A stretch of 64,000 nucleotides of DNA from Gavia stellata. Taxonomy: Eukaryota; Chordata; Aves; Gaviiformes; Gaviidae. The stretch spans positions 1,464,155 through 1,528,154 of the forward strand of contig NC_082596.1 of assembly GCF_030936135.1 (NCBI RefSeq), written 5' to 3'. Below the pieces are notes generated by a model that saw only the letters and a list, made by a program, of their open reading frames with translations, ran no database searches and was not told the origin of the DNA. Positions 1 to 15,178 of this stretch are shown in pieces (the first letter of the stretch is position 1; every line of letters begins with the position of its first letter). A program made the translations under genes and the position numbers.

Positions 1-905
1 ATTGGAGATATGGGTTTGATGGAGCTTCATCGATGACACAGACGGTGGGATTGAGTGCACCCTCAGCAAGTCGGCAGATGACACCGAGCTGTGTGGTGCA
101 GTTGATGCTCCTGAGGGAAGGGATGCGATCCAGAGGGACCCTCACAGGCTGGAGGAGTGGGCCCATGCGAACCTCATGAAGTTCAACAAGGTCAAGTGCA
201 AGGTCCTGCACCCGGGTTGGGGCAATCCCCAACGTCAGTACAGGCTGAGGGATGGATGGATTGAGAGCAGCCCTAAGGAGAAGGACTTGGAAGTATTGGT
301 GGGTAAAAAATGGGACATGAGCCGGCAATGTGCGCTCGCAGCCCGGAAATCCAACCGTCTCCTGGGCTGCATCCAGAGCAGCGTGGCCAGCAGGTCGAGG
401 GAGGGGATTCTGCCCCTCTGCTCCGCTCTGCTGAGACCCCCCGGAGCACTGCGTCCAGCTCTGGGGTCCCCAGCACAAGGCAGACACGGACCGGGTGGAG
501 CGGGACCAGAGGAGGGAGATGAAGACGATGAGGGGGCTGGAACAGCTCTGCTGTGGAGGAAGGCTGAGAGAGTTGGGGTTGTTCAGGCTGGAGAAGAGAA
601 GGCTCCGGGGAGACCTTCTTGTCACCTTTCAATATAGAAAGGGGGCTTCTAAGAAAGATGGAGCAAGTTTTAAACTGAAAGAGGGTAGGCTTAGATTGGA
701 GCTAAGGAAGAAATTTTTATGATGAGGGTGGTGAGACACTGGACCAGGTTGCCCAGAGAGGTTGTGGATGCCCCATCGTTGGAAGTACTCAAGGTCAGGT
801 TGGACGGGGCTCTGAGCAACCTGATCTAGTGGGAGATGTCCCTGCCCAAGGCAGGGGGGTTGGACTAGATGATCTTTGAAGTTCTCTTTCATTCAATGGT
901 TCAAT
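1..905 (+). repeat. CR1 LINE fragment, 5' cut by window edge
   Basis: Sense-strand CR1 sequence covering the end of the reverse transcriptase region and the 3' end. Recognisable pieces are the decayed ADDTEL-type region near 75-95, the [16 protein letters not shown] stretch near 357-408, and the GLDDL-type end near 860-880. It ends in ATTCAATG-like tail units near 890-905. Reading frames are broken. It is very similar to the antisense copies at 38.4-39.3 kb and 48.7-49.4 kb, so the three are probably one subfamily. Confidence 0.9.
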
Positions 906-2888
906 GTTCTCACCTCCCCAAACCAAACGGTGCTGTGAGCGCACCCAGGCTGACGTACACAAGAAGCGAAGACCTCCAGCCCCATCTCTTCTGCTGAGCT
1001 TGGCAACGTTTTTGTCAACCAACCAAAGACTCCTTTAATTCACAAACTACTGTGAGCCACATCCCAAGCTCTCAAATGTTTTTGTGGGGTTTTTTTGGTG
1101 CATAAGATTATAAAAATAAATAGAAATGTGGTTTTACATGATTACATTCCATTGGTGGATAGAAATCTGCATTCAAGCACCGCAGCATCAAGCCCCAAAC
1201 ACGTACAATTAGGAAACCAAAGCTAAGGGAGAAGCGTGAAATGAGTGAGCCACCCCGCAGCGTGTTGGCTGTGAACCTGGCAGCGCAGAACAGCAGAAAT
1301 TGAGGTTGGTTGCGTTTGTGGAGGGGAAAAAAGAAGTACGTTTCCCTCTTAATACAAAGCATTTCTCGACACGGGTTCTGCAGTGGAGTTTCATGATCGG
1401 AAAAGACAAACCTCAACTCCGTATTTGACTTTTTGTGTGGTTTTTTTCCTTGCTGCTCCCAAAATTCCCTGGCAGCCTCATTTATTGGCAAGTTAACCCT
1501 ACTAATAAAGTAAAAAAGTCAATTTGGGGAGCAGCCGCAGTGGCTCGAGTGCCAGCCTGGCCCTGCCACGTTAAATGGACTGCAGAGAGGTGGGGAACAC
1601 GATGGAGAAGACCACACTGAGAGGACACAACCCCACGGAGGTCCCCCTTGTGCGGCCCCCCCTGTCCCCATCCCATTGGGATGGCTCCACGTGACTGTTT
1701 ACAGAAGACAACCCCAAAGTGGGAATAAAAATCCATTTAATTTCCATAAACTCTGAAGTTATGAGACAAAGACCCGACACGTAAAACCACCCACCCTGCC
1801 TGCTGACCCCAGGCATGGCAGCACTGACGAGTTGGTTTTTTTTCCTCCTTCTTTCAGTAATTTGGCTAAGCAGGCTAAAATTTAATCCAAATCAGGTCAA
1901 GAGCTGCTAAATTCACATCTGATGCCTCCGGTATTTCAAGGCAGTGCCGGGAGCCCTCCCGTCTCAACTCGTGACGCACGTCACGCCGGCAGCCGTCTCC
2001 CCTGCACCGCGAGACACATCCGCCACCCCCAGCTGCTCCACAAACCTCAGAGGGGGCACCTCAACCCCCAATCCCGGAGCCTTCGGCTTTGCCAGGATGC
2101 TCGGATGATGGTACCTGTTTCAGCAGGTCTCCGTGGTCCGGGTGTTCCCGGGCGTGGGGCTGTCATGGGAATGATGGAGGTGACCCCCTCCAGGGAGCTG
2201 CAGCTTCTTGGATGCCACCCAAGCATCCCTGTCCCAATCCAGTGCATGAAGAAAGTTGTCTTAAACCATCCCCAAACCTCCCCAGTTTAACAGGATTCTG
2301 TTTCAGCAGTGGGAAGGGTGTCACCAGCCTCTTCCAGGGCAGAACGTTTGCCTTACAGCACCGCAGGAGTGGTCCCCGTCCAGCTGGCTATGCCCACCGC
2401 AGCCCCGCTCCGAGATGTGGGGAATTACTTAGCGTAACTTCCCCCATCATCTCGGCTCCTCGCGGCAATGCCAAGCAGGTCCCTCCCTTCCCGCTTCTCC
2501 CCATGGGGTCAGGGCAGCGTGGGGGGCATCCACCCTTTTCTAGTGGTGCCGGTGACCAGGGGGCCACCCCCGCTCAGTCTCATGGGATTTAAAAAATAGC
2601 ACCTCCTAAATATACTTAGGCTGACGAACAACCCTCAAATACGCAACGTACGGAAGGGTTGTTGCATAAAAAACCCCCGTTAGCCCTAAATTGTAACCCC
2701 CCCCTTAGCTGTGGTAACCCAGGGGCGCTTGGGCCTCCGGAGCCCTGGGGACCGCCCGTGATGGAGGGATGAGGGGAGCTGGCACCTCTGCCGCCAGCCC
2801 CCTGGGACAAGCGGGGTGTCCTCAGCCCTGTGTCCCCCCCACCCCAAGCGGGGCGGTTGGTAGCCGAGAGTTCGTGGTTTGCCCTGCC
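906..2888. other. Non-coding stretch downstream of TIGD5
   Basis: No convincing gene. It lies on the 3' side of the minus-strand TIGD5 and probably holds its 3' UTR. A minus-strand AATAAA (TTTATT at 1481-1486) is a possible but unproven poly(A) signal. The short open frames here have no recognisable domains. Confidence 0.5.
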
Positions 2889-5155
<2,267 letters not shown>

Positions 5156-5223
5156 CTCCCTTTGCCTGGTGGAGGCCGAGCGGAGCGTAGCCGCCTGCGG
5201 CCTACCCGGGCCCAGCGCTGCCG
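5156..5223 (+). other. EEF1D: EEF1D 5' UTR exon 1 with candidate 5'TOP start
   Basis: A strong splice donor (CCG|GTGAGTG) ends an exon at 5223. Its inferred start is the pyrimidine run CTCCCTTTGCC at about 5156, which fits a 5' terminal oligopyrimidine tract, typical of translation-factor mRNAs and of growth-dependent (mTOR) control. The transcription start itself cannot be seen. The exon has no ATG in use and would join either the long-isoform exon near 13.9 kb or the short-isoform start exon at 17660. Confidence 0.6.
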
Positions 5224-5269
5224 GTGAGTGCCCCCCCCTCACCGGGCCGCCGGGCGGGCTCCCCGCTCA

Positions 5270-6090
5270 GTGGGGCCCTTCATCCCCCACCGTGGGCCTC
5301 AGTAGTGGGAGTTTTGGGGGGTCTTTAGGGGGTTCACTGCCCCTCTCACAGCCCCTGGGGTGGGAGGTGTGAGGGCCCCTCATGATCTGAGGGGTCCTTT
5401 CCTGCTCAGGGGCCAGGAGGAGGGCTTGGGGGGGCTCTTCGCCATCTGTGGGGCCCTTTTTTCCTCTCACAGTCCCCAGGAAGGAGGTGATGATCCCCCC
5501 CGTGTTATCTGTGGGGCCCCTTCCTGTTCGTAGGCCAGGGGAAGGGGGTTTTGGGGGTACCTCGTTATCGGTGGGGCCCCTTCCCTCACAGTGGCGGGAA
5601 GGGGGGAGTTGCGGGGGATCCTCGTTATATATGGGAGTCTCTTCCCCTGTTACAGTCTTAAAGAAGGGAGGCTGTGGCGTTCCCCCATCGTCTGTCTTGT
5701 CCTTTCCTCTTCGTGGTCTCGGGAATGGGAGTGGGTCCCCCCTGCCTCGGAGTCCTGAGGGAGAAAGCTGATGGTGCCCTTGCTCTTCGGAATTACCTTT
5801 CCCCACACTTAAGTCCCAGGGAATAGTGTGGTGATACACCCCCCATGCCCCCCACAATCTCTTAGGTCCACTTTCTCTTACTGTGTCTGGGAAGGGGGTT
5901 GTGGGAGGCCCTTCCCATTCCCTATGGGGTCTCTTTGCCCTTCACATCCTAGAAAAGGGGGGGGGGGGGGGCCCTCATCGTCTGTGAGATCCCTTTTCCC
6001 TTCTCAGGCCTAGGGAAGGGGGTTTCTAGGGTTCTTCCCTCTCTGTGGGGTCCCTTCTTCCTCGCAGGCTCTAGGTAGGTGGTTGCAAGA
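5270..6090 (+). repeat. Degenerate ~60-bp tandem repeat in EEF1D intron 1
   Basis: About a dozen diverged copies of a roughly 60-70 bp unit. Each has an ATCTGTGGGGTCCC-like part, then a pyrimidine run ending in CTCACAG or similar, then GGAAGGGGGT. Examples lie near 5440-5500, 5500-5560 and 5560-5640. Many units thus resemble a splice acceptor on the plus strand. It includes G runs (about 5955-5970). Confidence 0.7.
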
Positions 6091-9000
6091 GCACCCTATT
6101 ACTGGTGTAAGGCCTGGATGGACCGATGCTGGAGGTATCCCTAAATCTGTGCACCTTTTTGGGGGGGGGCAGGTTCCATCTCTTTTGGGGTGCTGATTGT
6201 GGGGATACCCATGCTACATGGAGCCTCACCCCTTCAAGTCTGGGGGGTCGGGTCAGTGTGGTTTCTGCCCTGGTAGGGAGGGGATTTTAGGGCACCCCCC
6301 ATCCCCCAGCAGCGTTGAGTGCTTCGGGGGTTTGATCATTTCCCCGTTCCTTATTTTGGCAAGGGTTTCTTGTCGAGTTGCCTGCTGTAAAGGGAAACTC
6401 GAGCTGCTGCCCTGTCCTGGCACAGAGCAGCTGGCAGCCCTCTGTAACTGAAGCAGCGGCCTGATCCAGCCTGTGGCCCAGGACCCTTAGCTACCTCTCC
6501 AAACTTAGTGTGGAGCTGGGAGCCCTGTAATGTCAGGCCTCCCCCGTCATCCCGCCCTTGCTCTGTAGGTGCACCTGAGCTCTGCTCATCTCACCTCTCC
6601 CTCTCCATGTCCTGGTGTTCCCAACCCCTCTGTAACCTTGGTGGTGCCTCCGGCAGTCCGTCCTTCTCTTTTGGCTTTTCCTTTTTGTTTGAACGACAGC
6701 TCGCTCGGGAGGTATCTGTTTCAAAACTGTATTTGGGGAATGGGCAGAGCCAGGGAGGAGTGGTTGTGCGGAGGCTGCTAATGTGCTCTCTGGGTGTTTG
6801 TGAAGCATTACAGCAGTAGCTAAAGTTGCTGAGGCTGCTATGGTCTGTCATTCCTCCCCTCCTCCCTTCCCGGTGTTCACAGAAATCAATGCGGATTTGT
6901 TCTTTCATGTCTAAATCATTGATGTTTTGGAATTGATTGTAATCTGATGTTCACGATCCTGTCGTGCTCAGTATGGAGGAGAAAAGAACTTTGCTTGGCC
7001 ATATAGCTGTAATTCTTTCCTCTCCTTTTCTAGGTGTGCCCTCTTTCTCCCTGACCTTGCAGGTATGCCTTTTTTTTCTCTTCACCTAAGCTGTTTTTTT
7101 TCAACTACTTTGCTTTTTCTTGTGAAGGTGACTTCTTTCCTGTCTTCCACTACTGCTGATTTCGCATGTCCTTGATTATCTCTTCATTAGCAATCAGCAG
7201 CATTGTTGCTTGGAGTGAAGAGTTGCTTTTTTAGGTGATCGGGGTTGGGAGTCGTTGTCGTTTCCCTGGCTAAAGGTTAGTGTGGAGCTTTATATTACAG
7301 CAGAGGTGATGAAGGCGGTCCCTGTCCTGACTGTGTGTCCTGCTGCTTTCAGCCGCCGGTTCTGCTGCTCGTGAGTTGGGGGAAGGCCAAATTTCGGGAG
7401 TTAAACCAGCAGAAGAGCAATACTACACAAGCGTTAATATTTTCTTTCGCTTTAGCTGCCTGTATTGACTCAGTGCCAGCGCCAGTGTTGAGGAGGGGGT
7501 GGATTTGCTCTCTTCAGCTGCAAGAGGCCATCAGACCCTCTGGCGTGAAACCAGTCTCAGTTCTTTTAGCTCTGAATCACCAAAAAAGACAAAAGCAGGA
7601 GGCGGGGCAGGGTTGATGCTTGCCTTTCCTTTGCTGTAGCAGGTAGGTACGAGGCAGCTGTGTCTAACTGGTGCCTAAATGCCTAGCTGAAATGGCTCTC
7701 GCTTTTGTGTGGGACTGCAGCAGCAGCAGTTTTGGGAAGAGGAGAAGCATTTCAGTAGGAAGGCGTGGGCAGCGCAGATGTCTCTAGTATGGCATAGCCC
7801 AGGTGCTGGTAGAAAGGCTGTAGGAAGGAACAGACTGGTGCCTGTTCTTCTTGCTCCTGTCTCTGCTCTCTCTCTGACATCAAATGTGCCCTTTCTGGGT
7901 TTTCTGGCATTTATTTTTCTGGCTGCTGCTGGGATGAGTGTTCAGGAGCTTCTGATGGCAAGGCTGGTGTGACTGCAGTAGGACAGGAGCACTAAATACA
8001 TAACCATGTTGGCCTGGTCAAAATCAGCTGTACCAGGGCACGTAAGCAAATACGCAGGTGGAGGATTGGGATAGAATCTCCTGTAGTGAGAACCCGTCAG
8101 TGCTGGGCTGGGGGAAGAGCGACTGGTGTTGGCTTGATTGCTGCTTGGACCTGCAGAAATCAGGACTTGCCTGCCTAACTTTCGGGGCTGCATCCATGGG
8201 GTGTTTTTGGGGTCGAACCACAGCAAGCTGCCCTGTGTCTCTATCATCCCGTGACCCCCGATGCCCATTTTTTGATATCTTCTTTGAAGAGGGGAGTTGA
8301 ACTGTGGCTGTAATCTTGCCCTCTTGGTTATGGCTTGCAGAAAGCAGCTGTCACATCCCTCCAGAAATCAGTGACAGATGAGATTTGCTGCTCTTGCTCA
8401 TCTAAAGATACTTTTTCAAGGCTGTCAGAAATATTTTAAGCCACATCAAACGGTTAAATTATTTCTGGGAGAGCTGCTTTCAAATCGTGGTGCTGCCGGA
8501 CTTGCTGTGCCTTGTTGGGAGCTGACAGGTCAGCCTGGCCCACAGCTGAAATTAAAATCACAGTTTAGTGCCAGTGCAAGGAATTGTGCAGGGCCTGATG
8601 GAATTTAGGTCTCTGGGATGCTGTGACAAACGTATTTATAACCTGATTCCCCCTAAAAAAAACCCCACGTCTATTTTATAGGCCTCTCAATTCAGGAGAA
8701 ATGTAACTTTCTCACGGACAGAAGAGAAAGAGTGGCTTTTATTAAACCAAGAAATGGAGTTGACTTAACTTTCTTTTTTTGGCTACAGCCTTAGGGTAAC
8801 GTATTGTACGCTTTTGTTTTACTGACTTTTTAAAAAGTAGCTAGACTTAGGGGATAATGTAGCCAAATAGCTGAAGTCCAAAGCTTATTTCGGATTTACA
8901 GAACAACAACAGAGACCTTTTCATTGCCTATTTTTAACTTCATGCGTTTCCCTGCAGCGCTGGCAGTACAGCACAGATTTGTTCTGGCTTTTGAAATACC

Positions 9001-12000
9001 CAGGACGTGGTGACAAGACAACACCAAGCCCAAAGCTCTGAAGCAGTAGCTATGATTAAATACTTTCATGTTTTTGTAAGCCCTCTTTACCGGTCTATGG
9101 GAGGCCTAAACATTGACTGGTGATTCTTTGTTACTTGGGAGTATTTGATTATCTGGCATCAACAAATATTAATAATAGCATTTGCCTTTCCAGTGGCTTT
9201 ATGCTTTGTAGAACACCCGATAGATTGTCTGCACTGTCAGTGGAATAGCCAAAATTGTCCTGGGTACGCAGGAGCCAGTCTCTGGAGCGTGCAGTAAGAG
9301 CCCTTACATTTTTCTACCCAACTCACAGATTTGTGTTTCTTAAACACTTTTTGTAAAGTTTGCTGCCTCTGTCTCAAAGCATTAATTTATCTTCGTGCTA
9401 AAAAAATGCTGGTTAAATGAAAAACTGCTTCACTTCTGAAAAATGTTACTAGGCAGTGGATGGATGTGGTCTCAGGAGTGGTTTGAGGGACAGACCTGAG
9501 CATAGCTATGTTCTCGTCGCTGTACTTCGCTTTAAGTGCAGACTGATGGGTCTCCAACTCAGCTCTAGTTTCTGTGCTCCGATTTTTGCCAGTGGAGAGT
9601 GTTCATAAAACAGTAGCATGTTCTTTTAATTGTAAAACTTTCTGTTTGAGGAGGTGAAGTGAGTAGTTGAGAATAACCAGGCGGAAAGCGTTGAAACAGC
9701 CGTGCAGGCTGTGGTTTGGCGTGGTGGTAAGTCTTAGCTGCCTCAGACCAGACTGTGAGCAGCGTGACACATGCAGGCTCTTAAGAAGTCCAGGTCAGTT
9801 TAAATTTCTTCCAGAACCTCTAAAGAGGTGAATTTGTCCCTCCAGACTTTGTCAGATCAGGTGTCCTCCCTTCAGTCAACGTACTGTGATTTAGCAAACT
9901 TGGTTGAAGCTGGATTGTGAACTCGTGTCTTGTCTGGAGTAAATTTGTATGCTGGGAGAACTGGTAGTGCTCTGGTCTGGTATTAATGGTCTGCAGCTCC
10001 CATCTCTCATCAGGCTGTCTGCAGCAGCTCAGGTGATAGTTTGTGTAATTAAAACCCTTGTATGCCTTTTCCCAGGTTCTTCTGGGAAAACTTACGAACA
10101 CAGAGTATAAATAACTTTTTTTTAAATTTTTGCTTGTGTTTGTGAACTTTACTTCATTGAAAATCTTGTCTTTATCATAACTTAAGGTTTGGTCTCTCAT
10201 GGAAAAAAAAATAGGTGCTGCAAGTATCTTGGACTTGTTTTCAGAAAATGGTATTGCCGCTTGTTGTGGTAAATTCCGTTTACGAAGATTTTCCCTGGTA
10301 ATAATCTCCGTGAAAAACAACACGAATTCCTGTGAGACAGATTTGATGGGGACCATTTGTGGTCACGTTGGCTTGGGGGTTTGTGTTGCTTCCTTGCAGA
10401 AATACCTTTGCACATGTAATGTTGAATTGATGACATGAGCAGCTGTGCCTCATCAGGCTTCGTAAGTGTAGCCTCATAGATATGGCTCTTAAATTCTTGA
10501 TTTTTAAATTTAAATTGAATTTTAAAGTCTTAAGGTCCACCGCAGGCGTTCACATGTCATATTGATGCTTTTCCTGAAAAATTAGCAGGCTGAGTATTGG
10601 TGCTAGTGTTTTATTTCTATCTCATTTGTGGAATGTTGTACAGATTGCTAACTTATGGTAGAAATAACCACAATCATGTGAATTAATTATGTGACATTAT
10701 CATTGTTACGTTTTCAGAATTCTTTCAAGTATTTGCTGTTCGTCTTTAGGTACCTGAAACTGGGGGATCTGAACTTCACTTTTGCACCAGCTGACAGTAT
10801 TGCTACGGCAGGTTGGGAGCCTCTCTGGCTGGTTCCCTGTTGTGATGGGTAGATCCTTTTGGATATATGTTTTTTTATTGCTTTTTATTTAAAATTAAAA
10901 GTAACTGAGGGTCTGTGGTGTTGGTTGATGAAGATAATGTAGTCCTGGAGAGTTAACCAGCTGTAAGTTTAATTAAATGTATTATGTATGGGGAGAGTTA
11001 ACTATATGATAATACATCTGGCTGTTGTCATTCTGTGTCCTTGCTGACTAGCTGCTGCATCTCTAGAACTGGAAGCTTTCTCTAACTTTATCTTTTTTCT
11101 TAATGCTATCATAGGAGCTAAAAAAGTAAGTACTCTCTAGCTGTCACGTGGTTTTTGCGCTTTCTGGAAAAATCAGGAATATAGGCACTGATCTGATAAT
11201 TCTTACTAGACAGATTAGTGCGCAGTTTCCTGATTTCCACTGGAAATAAGTGGACCTTTACAGGTTTATTTATTAAATTCACCTGTGTCTCACTTGGATT
11301 CAAGACAGTTCTTTGATTTGAGAGATCCTCAATGATGCACCTCACCCTTGAGATGAGCGACGTGGGGGCTGCAACTCCAGTGCTTGAAGCTGTTTGCTAA
11401 AGGACTTGGGCAAAATCACCTATAATTAAATATAGGAAAACGCAAATTTTAGTCTTGTTTTTGTCAAATGGTCATGCTCTTTCTATATGAAATGTTAATG
11501 GCTGTAATGCAAATTAAATATTTAAAGGTCTGACAGTTTGAGCTGTATTGAGTCACGTCCAGGTTTCTCGTTACACCCACTAGAGATTCTTCTTGAAATA
11601 GTTTAAATCATAACCTCAGAATATTGGGTTAATGAAATATTCTCAGTAAAGGATCTCCTTGAAGGCTTTATTCACTTCTAGACTATGCTTTTTCCTTGAG
11701 ATAACTCAAATGAACGTGAATGTAGAGCCAAGCACAGCACGTCAGGCAAATGCAGAAATCTGATGTTCTGTTTAGGAGTCCTCATCAACCTAAGTAACCT
11801 AAAAATTCAAATGTATTGTCCTACCTATGCAGTTTCAGTTGTGCATTTTGCTTTTCCCACGGATTTTTGTGCTTGGCAGGTTGCTACACTAGGTCCGGCT
11901 GGCCAGTATTTTAGAACGTGCGTGCTGCAAAGCAGTGCCTTTGTGCACAAGACTTTTAATTTGCATCATTTAATCCTTTTCCAGTCTGCCAAATGATTGA

Positions 12001-13864
12001 AATCCAGGTATTGCTGTAGCAGGTGTTGCCTCCTCTTGATGTTACCCTCCAAGAATCCTATTTAAATTGGCATCTCCTGTAAAGATTATTTTTTTAAGGG
12101 GGATGCTGTTTGCTACTTAATATAAAAATATCTTAAATTATTTATCCAGCAACTGAGATGATCAGGAGTATGAGGCTGCCTCAATGATTATTTTTTTTTT
12201 ACAGCAGGAACATATCTTTGTACCTCAAAATAACTTGTGCAGGCTCTTCAGTGGCACTGGCATGCCTTCGGTCTGTGTGACATATGTGATGTCGTTTTTC
12301 ACTGCTTGATGGTAATGCTGTGGAAGCTGTAGTAGCAGAGCTTACCCTGAGGAGTAAATCCAAGCTACTGCTTGCTCGTAGCATCGCTCCTACCTTGCAA
12401 TGTGTTTGCTTCCAGCTGGGGTGTTTTTGATGTGGATGGCAACAAATAGATTAATGTTTATTGAAAGCACTGGTTTGTTTCTAGTTGTCTGTAGTAAGAA
12501 GTGTGTTGCTGCTCTGTAACTGGTGTGAAACGCAAGAGAAGAGTGTAAAGACTTCAAAATAAGTTTCAATTTAGATATTTTTAAATGTTTTTAGCTGTAT
12601 CACAGTGTTTTCAGCAGCTGGTGGAGGAGCAGTTTCACAACTCCAGTAAGAAGAATGATCTACTTTTGCTTTTCCTAGTAATTTTTATAATTGAAATATG
12701 GTATTACATTGCTTTAATATTTTAAAATATATAAATTTAAATTGGAAGTTTAAAAAGGCAAAAGTGTTTACTTGTCATAATAGTTTATTGTTTTTACTGG
12801 TCTGTCAAGCCCCGGACTTGAGGCTTGTAAAATCTTCCAGGAATGGTTGGAACTGCAAGCCATTGACTGAAGTCTGGAGGATATTTCAGCTGTATGTGAA
12901 TTTTATTTGGCAACCTGTCACAGATAAATTTGTATCTATAAAACTCACAGTTGTCGGTAGCTAAAGGGAGAGCTGGCTTCCACGTACGTTGTTTCAGACC
13001 TTTTTTTTAACTCCAGGGATCTGACCATGTAGTCGTGTTTGGCAGAGAGGTAGTTACTTACTCATTAGATATTTGAGCAGTACAGTAAATTCTGTACTTG
13101 GAAAGGTATTTCCTATACCATTTCCAATAATCTACACATACTAGGAGCAGCTTGATTTCTTTCTTCCTGTAGTAAAGTGTGACTAGGGCAGGAAAACGCA
13201 AAGCAGATGCAATATTTTTTCATTTCAGTAGAAGATTTATTTTTATAAGCTAAATTAATCATGAAATCTTCAGCTCATGGTCAATTTTAATTTGCCAGCA
13301 ACTGGGGTTTTAAACCAAAACGGAGTTATAGTTTTTCAGTCAGCTCCCTCTGCCAGCTTTCTAGCAGCAAAACACAAATAGGTGTAAGCAATGACCTCTA
13401 AATACACTCAAGAATTATGGCATCTTTCTTTTTTTTTGCCTGTCTTCCCAAATCAGTGCTTAACTGAGAATACCTAACAAGTAATTAAGGGCTGATCTAC
13501 TAACTGGGAAAAATATCTTCTACATTACCAGGGATTTGATCAAAACCTCATCGTTGTTGGTTTTTTTCCTGCTGGTTTTCTTCAGAAGTGAAATTTGAAG
13601 TGCCTTCAGCCAGTGCCTTTATTTTTAAATAGTAATGTGCAGAATACTTGTCAGAACAGCAGAAGTATTTTAGGAGGAAGCTTATCTTGACTTCGGAAAC
13701 TGGAGGTGTTTAGGTAGTTTAATTTCTTTGAATTGAAATTTGTAACAAAGGAAAAATGGAACGAAATGCTCTTTACCATGAATAATAATGGCATGATAGC
13801 TTTTGACACTCTTGTATTACTTAAGAAATTACTAAAGTCTGATGCATGCCCTTGCTTTATTTAG
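6091..13864 (+). other. EEF1D intron 1, no gene recognised
   Basis: Intronic sequence, AT-richer than the promoter. Only short open frames without domains. No CR1 or RNA gene was recognised. A pyrimidine-rich 29-base segment at 7034-7062, bounded by AG and GT, could be an optional 5' UTR exon but has no coding evidence. Confidence 0.5.
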
Positions 13865-13919
13865 TCTTGCTGCAACTACATTGTTGTGCTTATCTTTTAA
13901 TGCTGCCACTCTTTGGAAG

Positions 13920-15178
13920 ATGAGGACGAGGAAGTCTCCCTGCCCGGTAGAAAAAGTGTGGGTAGACAAGCACAAATATGATGAAGCGGAGAGATTGCAT
14001 TACGAAAGAGAAGCGATGCTAGCTGCTGCGGCCCCGGAGGAGTGCCAGGAGGTAGAGGCTGTAAACGGAGTCTGCAATGATGACTCCGTTGAAAGTGAAT
14101 TCAAGGGAGACCTGAAGAGAGCAAGGAACGGAAAGAAACAAAGGAAACGGAAGCGTTCTCCAAAACCCAAAAACGCAGCCTCCAAGTTAGACTCTGTTCT
14201 GACTGGTTTGTTAGCTGACCGTGTGTGGTTTGACAAGCCTTTCTATGATCATGCTGAGAACGTGTACAGGAAAAAAATGGTGGATTGTCAAAACCAGGAG
14301 GCACCTGAGACTGCGCTAGCTGTTGAGCAGTCCCCTTTAGTGGCCAGGTCACAAGCTGTCCAAGATGTTCCTAAGCCAAGGATGCTTTCAGCAGCCCTGC
14401 CCTGCTCCCATGGTAATCTGTCTGCGTGTCACCACGTTGTTCAGGATGTCTGGGTCAACAAGTTTGACTTCGACAAGGCCGAGGAGGCGTTTATTGAAAA
14501 ATCTCAGTTCTTTGTTCCTCCAAATGTCCTAACCATCCCGTCTGTGTGGTCAAACACTAGCAACGTTGGGTTGAGAACGCCAGATGAGGGCTATGTTACA
14601 GCCCTGCCTACTCCTGCTACGCCAAGCTTAGCTCCAGACGTCATTGCTGATTCTGCTGCTTCCTTCGTTGCCAGTTTGCCTGGCTCTGCACACCAGACGG
14701 TAAATGGTAAGCCACAGATTTCAAGCTTGCAGGCTCTCATGTCAGAGGTGTGGTTAGAGAAACCTCTCTATGATGATGCTGAGAAGAGCTTCTACGAGAA
14801 CATGTTTGATGGTCATCCGTCAGGCAAAGTCAGACAGCAGCAACGCGGCTGCCCTGAAGCATTGAAGAACCACCACGAGGACAGGAAGGACCACAGCGTT
14901 GGAAAGGAAACGGGCATCAAACACGTGGAGATGGCCACCAACTCTCTGCTTCCCAGTGATGTTAAGCAACCTCCGCCTACCTGCTTTTTTCTGCATGAGG
15001 ACAGCGAAACTGTGTGGCTTAATAAGCCGACATATGACAGTGCCGAGTCACGATACTATGCAGCTGAGGCTCTGAAGATGTCAAGAGCAGGAGAGAGTAC
15101 GGGGATGCAGGAATCCGCAGTAGTAAACTCCTCCCAACCAGCTGCTTATGCTTCAAGCGTACCTGCACCAGAAACAAA
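13920..15178 (+). CDS. EEF1D: EEF1D long-isoform exon (eEF1B-delta-L N-terminal region)
   Basis: Codes about 420 residues unique to the long isoform. It starts MRTRKSPC, matching human MRSGKASC. The exon probably begins at 13865 after a TTTATTTAG acceptor; AG directly before the ATG (13918-13919) is the alternative. It carries five diverged copies of the motif VWxxKxxYDxAExxxY (starting near 13956, 14220, 14450, 14750 and 15010), the same motif as in the short-isoform start exon. A basic stretch, GKKQRKRKRSPKPK (about 14130-14171), looks like a nuclear localisation signal. The donor AAA|GTAGGA at 15179 joins the exon at 17660 in phase, reading TKK-MAVDYF, so the long protein reads through the short isoform's start Met. 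In mammals this isoform acts in the nucleus in heat-shock transcription; that role is inferred here. Confidence 0.9.

Noticed and set aside
7034-7062. 29-base candidate exon in EEF1D intron 1 with good AG and GT flanks
   Set aside because: No coding content or homology; the segment is itself pyrimidine-rich and could be just a tandem acceptor.
13842-13919. Upstream ATG at 13842 adding a hydrophobic 26-residue leader to long EEF1D
   Set aside because: It lies before the likely acceptor at 13863-13864 and has no counterpart in the human long isoform; signal-peptide-like by chance.
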